Below, piece after piece: positions 24,383 to 35,670 of a DNA stretch of 64,000 nucleotides. Location of the stretch: positions 14,998,223 to 15,062,222 of the forward strand of contig NC_080043.1 in the NCBI RefSeq assembly GCF_012489685.1, written 5' to 3'. Source of the DNA: Lotus japonicus. Taxonomy: Eukaryota > Streptophyta > Magnoliopsida > Fabales > Fabaceae. Under the pieces are notes generated by a model that was not told where the DNA came from, did not search any database, and worked only from the letters and a program-made list of their open reading frames with translations. The position numbers and the translations under genes were made by a program. Each line of letters starts with the position of its first letter. Position 1 is the stretch's first letter.

Positions 24383-25020
24383 TCAAATATTATCGAAGAC
24401 TTCTTGATACACTACGTTGCGTGTAGTGTTAGATACAACTCTTTCGTCATCTATGATGAGCATCTTCAACCCTTTTCTAGATTTAACTCTAGAAAGTGCA
24501 ACATATAGCTGCTCGTGAGTAAAGACAGGCCTTGGCAAATATAGTCCAACATGAGATAAATATTGCCTCTGACTTTTTTTATAGTCATTGCAAAACATAA
24601 AGTAACAGGGAATTGTCAGCGCTGGAATTTGAATGGAATGTCAGAATTAGATGAAGTTAAGCTCATCCTTGGAATAAATGTTGTTTCTCCCATCTTGTTT
24701 CTATTTAAAACAGTAGCAACAATTATATATTTAGTCAAAGCATTGACTATCATTCGAGTGTCATTACACAACCCTGTAGCTTGGTCTATGTTTCGAATGA
24801 GCATGATAGGGACATCAACTTTCAGTTTAATTGCATGGTTTGGAATTCCAGAGCATTTGAAATCATTTAAGAATTCCTTGCAGCTTCGTCTGACTTGCAC
24901 GGAGTATCACAACTCGAATATTCTGTTTCATCACCAGGAATCATTGCTAACATAAAGTTGTTGATTTCCTCTACACTTTCAAGTGTTGGTGCAGGGATCG
25001 CTCTTTCTTGAAGGTAAACC
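24383..25020 (-). pseudogene. PIF1-like Helitron helicase, C-terminal part, disrupted
   Basis: Translation in transcript order gives ERAIPAPTLESVEEIN, IPGDETEYSSCDTPCKSDEA, LKVDVPIMLIRNIDQATGLC, NDTRMIVNALT, then [12 protein letters not shown] and [20 protein letters not shown]. These are the conserved C-terminal helicase blocks (motifs V-VI region) of plant Helitron Rep/helicase and PIF1-like proteins, whose role is to unwind DNA during rolling-circle transposition. A TGA at 24616-24618 and a frame change in the following A-run near 24580 break the frame. The N-terminal ATPase motifs and the Rep nuclease are absent. The helicase text starts directly after the B3 exon, suggesting capture or deletion joined them. 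Confidence 0.82.
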
Positions 25021-25947
25021 TGAAGGTAATCTCCTTAAACGGCAATACATTATTAAGATCACAGAAGCTTCAGCTTCTCCACCCACTGCCTATCTTCGCA
25101 TACTTCTTACTTCGAGGAATGATTACATTACACATTACCTCTGAACCAGAACTCCTAATGAAAATCCAACTTTGAACACCCGCTTGAATAAGGTATTGCT
25201 TAACCCTTTTAGGAGCATGCTACATATAACAGAAAAAGAATGGAAGTTAATACATTAACAAAAAAGAATTCGTGCAAACTGTCAAAGTTAGATATATTGA
25301 TTTGAATGTAACTTTAAACACACCAGCATGTAGCCCTTAGCTTGACATGTGCTAAGGGTGTGAGTCCATATTAATTCATATTGTCCATTGAATTCTGGAA
25401 TGAGCACGGGCTCAGGATTTAGCCCTTCATTCTGATGATCTAGTAACCCAACGTCTGCAATAGGCCCCTCTTGAGAAACGTCGTCAACCGAAACATCATT
25501 CATGCCAGGATTGTCAACATGCAAATGGCTTTTCGAATGTTCAGTGTTGAGATAGAGAACTTCTTTATCCAGATAATCTTTTACATGGAAATGGAAGACA
25601 AAGTCACCAACATACCGGAGAGAGAAAAGACAATCTTCTTCAATCTTGTAGAAGTCACGCAACGCATAAAATCCTTCTGTCAGTTTAGGATCCGAAGGAT
25701 TCATGTTGTATACAACAACATGAGTATTCCCAACAGGGTCGATCAACGTCCATTGGTCTCTGAGCTCATCCTTGAAATTACGCACAAAATTTTTCGAAAT
25801 AACTCAGTGAAGCTGCATAAGTAAAATAAAAGAGAAGGTTAATTATTTAGATACGATAAGGGGAGGAAAATTCATAGGAGTTGTGATTATAAACATACCC
25901 GCCACTTGTAACTTAGGATAGGAACTCAACGCTTGTAGTTCAGCCAT
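25017..25947 (-). pseudogene. B3-domain protein gene fragment carried by Helitron A
   Basis: Reconstructed exons: a start at 25947 (MAELQALSSYPKLQVA), then 25824 to about 25327 with NFVRNFKDELRDQWTLIDPV, TEGFYALRDFYKIEEDCLF and VGDFVFHFHVKDYL, then 25017-25215 with GVQSWIFIRSSGSEVMCNVI and KIGSGWR before FCDLNNVLPFKE. Both larger exons resemble plant B3 DNA-binding domains (REM-like). The acidic linker between them ends at a possible donor. The joins between the first two exons are not in frame and one position before FCDLNN is damaged, so it is scored as degenerate. It lies immediately upstream of, and on the same strand as, the helicase. The alternative, an RPA-related Helitron protein, fits less well. 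Confidence 0.55.
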
Positions 25948-25949
25948 AG

Positions 25950-27764
25950 ATAGTCTTCAATATTTTTCATGGTGTGTGAATTTTTTAGCAGACCAGAGAA
26001 GGTTAGAAATATGTCAGGGGAAAAGCAATTTAGACCGTATATAAGGGAAAAAGTGATAAATAAATTAGGTAATGATGGAAAGAAAGCAATTTATTATCTT
26101 CCATATTATTTTCTTAATTACATCATAGAACCAAAATTGAGTATATTTTATTTAAAAATTAATTGTATCATTTGTTTGCATTCAAACGTTTATTAGGAGC
26201 AAAAAATTCCATGATCTTAAAGATTTTCATTTAAAATTAAACGTGGGCCTATCATTCCCATAAATTTAGTATTGTTTAGTTATTAAATGATAAATTAAGT
26301 AAACAAACATGGATCTCAACCCAAAATAAGGATTAAAAAAATCAAATTACTTGACTTCGGTTGAGACCAATAAAAACTGTTTACTTTTCCTAATATATCC
26401 CACATGAAATTGAAGACATATTGTGTAAATGAATTGACAAAAAATGTATCAGTTGTTGCATATTTTCCATTTAAATAAGGGACAACTATTAATTTAATGT
26501 GCATTTAAGGTTGATTGAGGTAGGGTTAAAAGTATAAGGAACATTTTAAATAATTATACGTAGATATTTAATTTTTTGCCAACTTATTAAACATTCCTTA
26601 TCAAAATTCATTATAATTTTTTTCCATAAGTAAGAATCACCCATTAAAATATGAGACAAAACGTAATTAAATCTTAAGATTTTATTCAGTTTTTCTTGCA
26701 ATTTTTGTTGATACTATTAATTATTTGACATTTATGAAAATATGTTTTGGCAAATATTGCCATCATTCCTTTTTTTAAAACTTGATGGAAATAACGATGT
26801 GCATTTTGGTTTTAATCATTCCTTATTTTAAATCTCTGTCAATTTAGCGGTTATGGGTTTTGGGAAAAAATGGAGGAATTAATTCAGTTTGCTCTATTTC
26901 CTTCAATTTTTCCGTTTTTTTTAATTAGAAATAAATCAAGCAGAGATTAGTTTTAAAAAAAAACCTTAATCCATTTATTTTATAAAATATAACTAATACG
27001 AAATTGGTGTTTAATTAAGGAAATACTGGTTAATTAGATAAAATCTCACATTTAATAACCAAATTATTTTATTATGGGTTGGAATCAATCAAACATTAAT
27101 GCCCAAAGTATTTTCCCTGAATTAAAGCTGGTTTAGGCAAGGAATAGCAAAGTTTGATAAGTTAAGCCAATGTACACATTCGGTACTTAATATTCTTTAG
27201 GTGCCAATTTTTTTAAAAAATACTCCAACTTCTAAATTGGTCCTTTTTAACTTATGCCAATATGCACATTAGGTCCGTTTTAAAATTATGATAGGTTCTT
27301 TAAGGAGTTTGGTGGAGTTTAGCCATATAAAAATTAAAAACCAAAAACCAAAGAAATTTAAGCAAAGAAATTATGATAGGTTCTTTGATTAGGGAATGAT
27401 GACGGGAATGTTTCAATTAAATAAGGAATGTTTCAAAAAAAAATGGAATTCTTTCTAAAAACCATAAAGAAAATTCAGTGAACTTCATTTAAAAATATCC
27501 GTTCTAAAAACCATAATGAAAATTCAGTTTAAAAAACATTTCAAATTTCTTATGCCTAATCTTTAAATGGCAATATCATCATTCAAATAGCTTTAAATAA
27601 TGGGCCTCCATAAAGATTACATAATTCAAAATGGGCTTAAACTATATTGGTCCAAAACAATAATACGATGACACTTGTCAAGGAAAGAGGGGGCTAGGTG
27701 AGAGTCATTCCTGGAGTGCCAAATCATGGAGGTGGGGCTCACAACCTTCCTCTTTTCTAAAGTA
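25950..27764 (-). other. AT-rich 5' portion of Helitron A
   Basis: No coding sequence recognised; long A/T runs. Near the right limit (27670-27760) it has the less AT-rich, CACC-containing composition shared with the 5' end of Helitron B. Confidence 0.45.
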
Positions 27765-28039
27765 CTAGCGTTTTTACCCCGTGCGTTGCACGGCGAATAT
27801 TGATCTCATTACTTAGGCACATATTAATGAATTAAGATATGAAAAAAATGAGCATTCAACCAAACAAAATCACAATGAGTGTCACAAAACTTGCAAAATT
27901 TAACAAAAACTTAATATATATTTAATCCTAAATATTTGTTCTCGAGAATTAGCAAAAGTGGTAAGAGAAAAGAGACATAAGAGTTGGAGGAGAATGAAGA
28001 GTTAGCAAAAATTATTGAATTAAATTATTTTTTTTATGC

Positions 28040-28385
28040 AAAATGTTTTACCCTGTGGAAGTTTTTTACCATGTAAGTGTGGGTTCTCCTGGCTCCTTCG
28101 TTGTTGTTTTGGGTATGGTGGTTTTGGGGTTTCTGTTAGGGTTTTCTATATGGTTTCGGCTTTTGACGATGCTGGGTATTCGCGACGGCTGAGCATGTGG
28201 ATTGAAGCTTTTGTGGTGGCAAGTTGGTGTGGGTTTTTGGGTTGGCCAACTACTATGCTTAGTGGGTTTGTCAAGGGCGTTGAGGCTACGGTTCCCTTCT
28301 GATCTCAATATTTGTCTTCTTGCGGTGGTGATGGTCTAGCAGCGCTCTAGGAGCTGGTCGGCGGGTTGCTAGGTTCTTGTTTGCT
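28040..28385. other. GC-rich island inside Helitron B
   Basis: A sharply bounded GC-rich, GTT/GGTT-rich stretch in AT-rich surroundings. An 88-aa ORF on + (28036-28302) has no recognisable domain and a Cys/Trp/Gly-rich composition. It looks like a captured fragment of unknown origin. Confidence 0.35.
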
Positions 28386-28599
28386 TCTAGTTTTTATTTA
28401 ATTTTATGCTTATATATATAAAATTATGTTTTTCAAATCATATTTTCACTTTCAATTTATCATACCATGACTTTATATTTACTCTTAATTTTTTTAAAAA
28501 TTACTTAAGTAATATGAAAAATCATTTTTATATTAGTTTTCATATGAAAAATAAGTATTTTTGGTAATTACAATATAGTACTTCTGTACATTTTCATTT

Positions 28600-28715
28600 T
28601 AGAAAACTGCAGAATAAGAAACCACTGGACCATCGTGTCCTTCCGCAATATACTGTAAAAATTGTTGAGCGAAATCTTCCCATAGTGTACACCGCAAGTT
28701 TCACTTCCGCTGGAA
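28600..28715 (-). pseudogene. RPA1-like OB-fold fragment in Helitron B
   Basis: Minus-strand translation reads LRCTLWEDFAQQFLQYIAEG then HDGPVVSYSAVF and a stop, matching the pattern CTLWGDFAQQ...GPVV of RPA70-type and Helitron-associated OB-fold proteins that bind single-stranded DNA. Weaker possible coding bits occur near 29000 and 30050. Only a remnant. Confidence 0.5.
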
Positions 28716-31459
28716 TTTAATCGCTAGATTAAATAGATAGTTATTAAATTTGAAAAATAAAAAAAGAGTTTAAATTATATTACTTACTCTAGAGAATGCA
28801 AATCAACAACAATATATTACTTACTAACTGTAGTATCTCCTTTTTTGTATACCAATGACATCCGCATCAAAATTTTGAAATTTGTGATCTTTATATTTAA
28901 TTAAAAATATAAATACGTTTAAAACATACAGATCAATTTCTCATCCTCTTTAGGATTTCACAATATAGAAGGATATGGTGCAAACGTGAACCCGTAAAAG
29001 AGAATTTTTCCACTGTCTATAGGTTTCATTGCGGTTTGCAACTTGAAGTACAACCTGCATGAAGAGTGCAAGATTTATACTTGTAGTTATTGATAATGAC
29101 GTTGAGTATGACAATTTCGTAGCACATCCCCTCTTTTAAGGTCGACTCGAATTTTGAAACGTGCATGCTCTATACTGTACATTGAATTTTGTCACCCTAT
29201 TAAATGTAGAAGTTTTTTTTTCGTGTAAAAAGAATTTACTAAAATTGAATATCTACTCATGAATCAATGAGATCATGACATTTTTTAATTAATTTTAAAA
29301 AAAAGTAAACGTAACCCCATTAATTTTTTTATGTATAGATTGAATATTGATTTCATTTTTTCTAAAAAAAAAACGTGTTTTTAAAATTTAAAGCTGATTT
29401 GAAAATAATGGAAAATAATTTAAACATGATTTAGGAAAAAAAAAACTTTCAATTTAAAGTGCATGTAAAATAAATGTAAAAGTATAATTCAATCAATAAT
29501 TTATTCATTTTCCGATGTACAAAAAAAAAATCAATAATTTATTCAGGTCAACGTCATTAATTTCTTTCAACAAAAAAAAAAATCATCATAAATTCTGACT
29601 GAAAGTTTGCATTAATTACTAATATTTAATATCAATTTTAAATTTTAAATTTTAAAATCAAATCTCTATATTATTTTTACATTTTTTAAAATAATGAAAA
29701 CATTATCTAAAATTGAATATCTACTCCTTAATCTATGAGATCATGACTTTTTTTTAATTCATTTAAAAAAAAGGAAACGTAAAAATCCCATTATTTTTTT
29801 ATGTTTGGATTGAATATGATGACAACAAAGAAACTGATATCATAATCAATAATGCCCAATACTACTGAAGTAATCACAATCTAAAGGGAATAAAAATTAT
29901 AAGAATTTATCAAATCGAACTTGAATTAGAAACTCACCACTCACGCACAACACTCCATGAACATTACTTTTTTTTTATCCAATCAAATTTGAAGCTTAAT
30001 TAAAGTAACATACCCATTGATAAAATAAAGGGGCACCTTGAATGTCGAAAATGTTAATGTGAACATTCTCCTTGACCATGACTTCTTGAACTGCATAACA
30101 TAATCCAAAGGTTTTCAAGTCAGAAAAATACAACAACAAAAAATGTAATGGACCGTGATAACCATCATAACAAAAAATTTACAACAAAATCTATCAGAAA
30201 GTAAGGGGGATAACCTCAAATGTTGTTTTCACTCTTGAAGAATCTTACATATAAACTCATAGCTCCAATTACAATCTGCAATAAGAGTACCATAGGTCAC
30301 AGATCAATGTAAAGCAACACAATACAATTCTATCATCATTGTGCATTGAACTTGAATTCAATTCATAAAAAAATAGATAAGTGTGAACAGATTGCAGTTT
30401 AGAATTTCAAAGTTCATGTAGGCTAAAAGATTTCAATATTTATAAATTAAAATAAGAGATAAAGATGTATAAAACTGAATAACATTTCTCATTCGAGGGA
30501 AGCACAACAAAATTTGTGCTTTTAATACAAATAGAGAGAAAAATAAGAGAGAAGGAAAGTTTACCTATCAATGGCTCTCATTTCTGCAATGAAGATCAAG
30601 AAGTTCTAAAAAGTTTGAATATTTTGGTGCTTTTCATTGATATGAAAGATACATTATATAATGTTACAACAAATCTCTCCAATTGTTAAATACAATCAAT
30701 ATGGTCAATACAACCAGTATTTGAATTTGAAATATACATAAAGGAGTGTAATGTTTTTGCATATATCACGGAAAGCAATCAAGAGTGAAGAATGCTCACA
30801 TATTATGAGAGAGCAAGTCAATGATATAAATCCTTCTTAATTTGTTGCTCATCTAATGGAGAGAATCATGTGATCTGATATTAATCATCATTCTATATTG
30901 CTACAGTTATAGAATGAAACTGTAAAAAAATATTGCTTCCATGGATTGAGTAATATATGTTGTAAATAAATATCAAGTAAGGATTGAAATTGAATTAAAA
31001 AAAATCAGCTATTAATGAAATTTATTATGATCATTAAATAAGTTATCAATGATGGATCTCAAAACAAAAGTCCAAGAAAAATGGGGTTGCAATGAGGTAG
31101 TCTGAATAAATGAGAGGTTGACACTTGTCATTTAATGAGGGGGGTTGGGTGAGAGTAAGCCATGAAATGCCAAGTGTTCTAAGTGGGTCTCACAATGATG
31201 TTCTTTTCTATAGTATATAGATGATAAAATAGAAATAATAATTTTTTATTTTTTTATCTCTGAAGGAGGGGTGCAAATAGTAAATGAAGGAGGTGAAAAT
31301 AGCATTGTCGTTAGCAATTAGACGGTTGACTAACAGAGGGGCCCAATTTTAACAATTTGAAACATAGATGGTCTAAATCGCGCAATCAGAACAAAGGGGG
31401 CCAAAATTGCACAAGAGGTAAACATCAGGGACGAAAACTGCAATTAAGCCATAGTAGTA

Positions 31460-31820
31460 AGTATTTTATTTTTATTAAGATTAATTATTCACAACATAAA
31501 CACTGCCACACTCCTGTTTTTTCTATACTTCCTCTTTTTTTACATTACTTCTCTTTACATGGTATAAAGAGCATTTCTGATCGCTGACTTGTGCCATCAC
31601 TATTCCGTTGTTGAGTTCCTCAAAACTTGAAACTCAGTCCTGTTTCCATTTACTTATTGCAATCAATCACCACTATGTGTGAACCCATGTGCCACAACTC
31701 ACCTCCACCCGTCCTCTTCCTCTCCTCTGCGCATGTCATTCCGATAAATCAAGTTATATACAAGCCTTTGATACTCTAAAAAGAGAGTAGAAGTCTAACA
31801 AATGATGATGTTCTGCTTGC
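31460..31820. other. Left flank of a solo LTR, with a short duplicated block
   Basis: 31785-31817 contains AGTAGAAGTCTAACAAATGA then TGATGTTCTGCTT, repeated with changes at 33024-33058 on the other side of the LTR. No gene family recognised. Confidence 0.4.
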
Positions 31821-32988
31821 TGTAAGATCAAGTTTTGATCTAGTAGTACAACTCTATGTTTTGATGATTACATGTTAACTATTATGTATGAATAATTATG
31901 GCACTCTAACGTTGTTTTCTGAGTGTTCTATTGACAGGCCATGGCTCTGGTCTTATTTCACATAATTCAGAAGCACAATGCTCAAAGAGTAACATCTGCA
32001 ACGCTTTCACACGTACTATGTTCAATCTGAACAGTAGATCAAGCTTCAGAAGATCTGAAGATCATAAAGCTCTGATATGGATTCAACTCACTAGAAGCTC
32101 TGAAGGATCAGAAGCTCTAAAGGATCAGAAGCTGAGTAGTGAAGATTCTGAAGTCCAAGAATAAGCTGGCTCTAAAGACCAAATACTTCTCCTCTGAGTC
32201 CAGAAGCAGAAGATACAAAGGTCAGAGGATCCAAGCTTCCTTCTGACTCTGATCACCAAACTTCACAAGTTCCAATATGAAGCATCACTCTGATCAGAAG
32301 TCAACTAGGATAAAGGTCATGTCACTATCCAAAGTACAAAAGCAATTGTACCATTCCTGACGACCTTACCTAACTTATTCAGCCACAGCAGAACCTGGAA
32401 AACCCAGATCTGCCCTCCAACGGTAGCATTCCATGCAAACTTCCAAACCTAATTCCTTGGAGTATATAAAGAGGCTGAAGATGAAAGATGCTGTTTTGAA
32501 GAAACCTTGTTGAAGTTCACGCGAAAATCAAATATTCCTTCAAAGCAATCTTTCTTCACATTGTACTAATTGTGTTTAATATTAGCTTTCTAAGAAGCAT
32601 TTCTGTGTAAACCCAAACCTTCAAACAGTTGTTTGATTTTCCTTAAGGAGACTAAGGTTGGTCGGATCCTTGAGAAGACTAAGAGAGTGAATCTTAGTGA
32701 TAGCTAAGTCAGTGTATTGTTAGTCACTTCGCAGGTAGCAAGTGCAGTTGTAACAAACTCTGATTAGTGGATACCTACAAGGAAGAAATCACCTTAACGG
32801 GTGGACTGGATTAGCTTGAGGGATTTATCAAGTGAACCAGGATAAAATCATTGTGTGCTTTCCTTAACTCTTATCTTAGCACTTTTATCTTTGGTGTTTG
32901 AAGAGATTTGTTTAAATCTCAAGTGGATCGAGTTTTAGATTTAAAACGCTATTCAAACCCCCCATTTCTATCGTTTTTCATACCTTCA
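31821..32988 (+). mobile_element. Solo LTR (probable Copia, SIRE/Maximus-like)
   Basis: An 1168-bp segment starting TGTAAGATCAAGTTTTGATC and ending TTTTTCATACCTTCA, with a TATA-like TATATAAAGAGGC near 32463. Flanks are CTTGC and CTTGG, a 5-bp TSD with one mismatch. A TG...CA segment of this size without internal coding is a solo LTR. The Copia lineage is inferred from the ATTCAAACCCCCC-type 3' end. Confidence 0.65.
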
Positions 32989-33220
32989 CTTGGGTACAAG
33001 CCCGAGAAAAGCTCATACAAAAATAGTAGAAGTCTAGCAATTGATGACGTTCCGCTTATGTACAAACCCAGGCAAAGAAAGCTGAGTCGTCAAAATCCTT
33101 GTTGTTTTTGCATGTTCATCTAAAAAAATATTCATACATTCCTATTTATTTTTCATTTCATTTCCACTTTCTTTCTCTTTTTAGTCACTCTTTTTACTCT
33201 TATATTCATTCATGTATAGC

Positions 33221-34160
33221 CAAGGGTGGCCCAAGCAAGGGCTTTAGGCCCCCCAAAAAAATTTACTAAGTAAAAAGATCTTTTATTCATGTGATAAGTC
33301 TAATAGTCTTTGCGTAAAGAAGACCTCAAATCAAGGTCACAGTTCAATAAACCAAGCCCAACAGTTTCCATGAGAAGAAAAGAAAAACACTCACCCCACG
33401 TTTGAGTAGTCTGGCAAACGTTTGGTTTCCCCAGTTCTCTAATTAATTGAACAAAACTCCATGGGAAACTGAACAGACGACAACGACAAGAACAAAACTC
33501 ATTTCAACCCCACGTTTGGTTTCCCCAAATCCCTCATTAATAAAAAAATATTTTTACGTAAAAAGTTTTAATGAAAAAAATATATTTAGGTAAAAAGACT
33601 GTTGGGATTGACTCATTATCTTATAAGTTATTTGTATTTGATTTAAGAGGATTGTGATATGGGTTTAGAGGGACTCTATCTTATCTGATGGGTTTAGATA
33701 AGACTCTATCTTATCTTATGGGTTTAGATAAGATTCTATCTTATTGGTTTAGATTATATTATCTTGTAATACTAGAGTTAGTAGTGTCCTGTAAATAGAT
33801 AGGCCCTTAACCCTAAAATTGTGCTAGTGTGCACCAGGTGTGTGCGGAGTGCGCCATAATTGAGTGGTGTGCAAGTGCGCCGCAATTTGAGGGTGTGCGA
33901 TGACACATAGCAATAGAAACTGCTATTGTAAACACAATTGATTATTAAGAATCAATAAAGGGAGCTATAGCTACTCTATAGCCGCATAGGTAGGCACAAT
34001 TGGCCGAACTGCGTGACCAAAGTTTTCTGTGTGGTTTATTCGTGCTTTCTCGCTCTATCATACTGTCTGAATCAAGTTGTGCCTTTCTTTTCTCAACAAA
34101 GGCCTCACTTTAAAATTTATTTTAGGCCTTACTTAGTGTTGGGCCAGCCCTATATATATG
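33221..34160. mobile_element. hAT-like element split by a solo LTR
   Basis: The left end CAAGGGTGGCCCAAGCAAGG and right end GTGTTGGGCCAGCCC are imperfect inverted ends. TGTATAGC flanks both sides (33213-33220 and 34161-34168), an 8-bp TSD. The body is interrupted at 33600-34098 by the LTR, leaving about 440 bp of original sequence. A relative lies at 49379-49683. Confidence 0.6.
33600..34098 (+). mobile_element. Solo LTR inside the hAT-like element
   Basis: A 499-bp segment from TGTTGGGATTGACTC to TTTTCTCAACA (TGTTG...CAACA ends), with short GGGTTTAGATAAGA repeats near its start. The flanks AAGAC and AAGGC do not form a clean 5-bp TSD, so the TSD has decayed or the limits shift slightly. No coding. 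Confidence 0.55.
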
Positions 34161-34169
34161 TGTATAGCT

Positions 34170-34745
34170 GAAAGATAGATTGGCTTCCCACACAAAGTTA
34201 AAACACCAACTTAGTCGTGTATGAATTATAAATGTACTCAGAAGCTTGAACGGTGTATCCATTGTGTCCACTTGCAAGCTATATGTTCTATATTTTAGTT
34301 TAACTAAATATATTATTTATTGAGTCAATTTTATTCAACTCGTGTATAATAAAAGTTAAATGTCTCTCCAGTAATGCGTGTTTGGATCAAACTACCAACT
34401 TCAGACATTTAAATAACGACTTTTAACTACTACGGATAAAACGCATTGGTGCAAGCTATGTATACATATAACAACTGCATTTTATGCAAATAATATAATT
34501 AAACAACAAATTTAATATAAAGATTAATTTTCAATTGTATTCCTTTATTTAAATAGGTGTAGTATAATTGATAGCTAAATAAGTTTTTTAAGCATTTAGA
34601 CTAATTTTCAATATTTAAACAATGCATATGAAGAAATATTTATTGGAAGAAGTCTATTCATTTAACATAATTTCAGAATTTAAAAATTAATCTCATACCA
34701 GTCAGTTGATTGGGAAATAAAAAAATTGTATTTTTTTATACCTTT
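34170..34745. other. Gene-free AT-rich stretch
   Basis: Nothing recognised. Confidence 0.35.
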
Positions 34746-35554
34746 ACTAGTATTTTTTACCCGTGTGATGAACGGGGATATTCATTTTTGTTTATCGTCT
34801 GTAATTTTTAAAAAACTTGTGTTAATTTAATTTCGTTTATTCAAATAATTATAAAAGGCACTATCAAGTGTGAGTAAGTCTAACATACAAATAAAATGAC
34901 AATTTTGAGCTGTTTATAAGTAAGATGATTCATACACCTAATGTTTTAAGGTTTTAGGTGAAAAATGAGGTGTTCAACACACTTGTGTTTGCTGTTTACC
35001 CAATGTGATGATCCCTCATAGTTTTAAACATATTTTTTGCCCTAACGCCACCATGATATTAATGTTGTCAGCTCAAACAGTATTGTGTCCAATGAGAGTA
35101 TTTGAAATCAACGAAAAAACATATGAATATTAAGTTGAGTAATATCTCATTTACGATCTAAATATTTGATTATTGTCAAAATGAACCTCATCAATATTTC
35201 TATACCACAACAAAACACAACAATGTGAATCTCCTATGTAAAGGGTTTGGCACGAAGCAGATTAAAAAAAAAAAAGAAATTGGGACATTTATAAGATATG
35301 AGGTAGAGTAGGATATAAGTTACAAAGATAACTCTTTTATTAGATATTTATGACTCCATAATCATGATACTGTTTTGATCACACTAATTAAATTGGGGTG
35401 ATTTACAACATAAAACCATCTTATTTTTCATGCTTTTTATGTCTTTCATATAATTAATCCACTTAACGTTTAAAAATGTGAAGAGTTTCAAAAAAGAAAA
35501 TGTGAAGTTTTTTTATAATATGCGAAGTGATTAACATTTAAGGAAATAAACCGA
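34746..35554 (-). mobile_element. Helitron D: 3' terminus and adjoining sequence, decayed
   Basis: On the minus strand a degenerate hairpin (CCCCGTTCATCACACGGGT) is followed by an A-rich spacer and CTAG (34746-34749), the same terminus type as Helitrons A and B. The 5' end was not found; the right limit given is arbitrary. AAAGGGTTTGGCACGAAGCA near 35240 also occurs, inverted, in the 38.2-38.7 kb repeat. Confidence 0.5.
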
Positions 35555-35670
35555 GTCTCTAATGATAGCTCAAGTGGTAAGAGCTGGGGGGCATATGGGT
35601 AGGGGAGAGGAAAGTCTAGAGATCAATTCCAAGAGTGTGTAATTTATCTTTCCAATGTACCAAAAAGAAA
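35555..35670 (+). mobile_element. tRNA-derived SINE-like element
   Basis: The segment contains GATAGCTCAAGTGGTAAGAG (A-box-like) and, further on, GAGATCAATTCC (B-box-like), then ends CAATGTACCAAAAAGAAAGG. The promoter spacing and sequence are those of tRNA-derived legume SINEs. It does not fold into a tRNA. Related copies, minus strand, lie near 12640-12720 and 49450-49515. Confidence 0.6.

Larger units (their letters stand above)
23767..27764 (-). mobile_element. Helitron A, 3' end at 23767
   Basis: On the minus strand the 3' end reads as the hairpin CCGTGCAACGCACGG, a short A-rich spacer and terminal CTAG, followed by host T: a canonical Helitron terminus. The coding remnants inside (B3 gene, helicase) are on the same strand. 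The upstream limit abuts the 3' CTAG of Helitron B at 27765. Just inside that limit the minus-strand sequence CTTTAGAAAAGAGGAAGG and GTGAGCCCCACC resembles the 5' end of Helitron B. Confidence 0.72.
27765..31221 (-). mobile_element. Helitron B, directly abutting Helitron A
   Basis: On the minus strand the 3' end has the hairpin CCGTGCAACGCACGG, a short spacer and CTAG (27765-27768). The 5' end is TCTATATACTATAGAAAAG at 31221, preceded by A, fitting insertion between A and T. Length 3457 bp. It contains an RPA-like fragment and a GC-rich island and is otherwise AT-rich. No Rep/helicase, so non-autonomous. Confidence 0.7.
22600..31450. mobile_element. Mutator-like element with nested Helitrons
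   Basis: Bounded by inverted ends starting GGCTTAATTGCAGTTTTCGT. The outer ~118 bp differ by one base by eye, with weaker similarity further in. A perfect 9-bp TSD ATAGTAGTA lies at 22591-22599 and 31451-31459. Without the Helitrons (23767-31221) the element is about 1.4 kb. Its own interior (22800-23760) is CCACC-rich, then GGTGG-rich, with no transposase, so it is non-autonomous. It may carry a captured fragment near 23215-23400, but no family is recognised. Confidence 0.85.

Noticed and set aside
28036..28302. 88-aa ORF as a gene
   Set aside because: No family resemblance; sits in a non-autonomous Helitron, likely a captured fragment.
35555..35640. Possible tRNA gene (GGTAAGAG and GATCAATTCC boxes)
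   Set aside because: Boxes match a tRNA-derived SINE head; no cloverleaf or acceptor stem can be drawn and related copies lie near 12640 and 49450.
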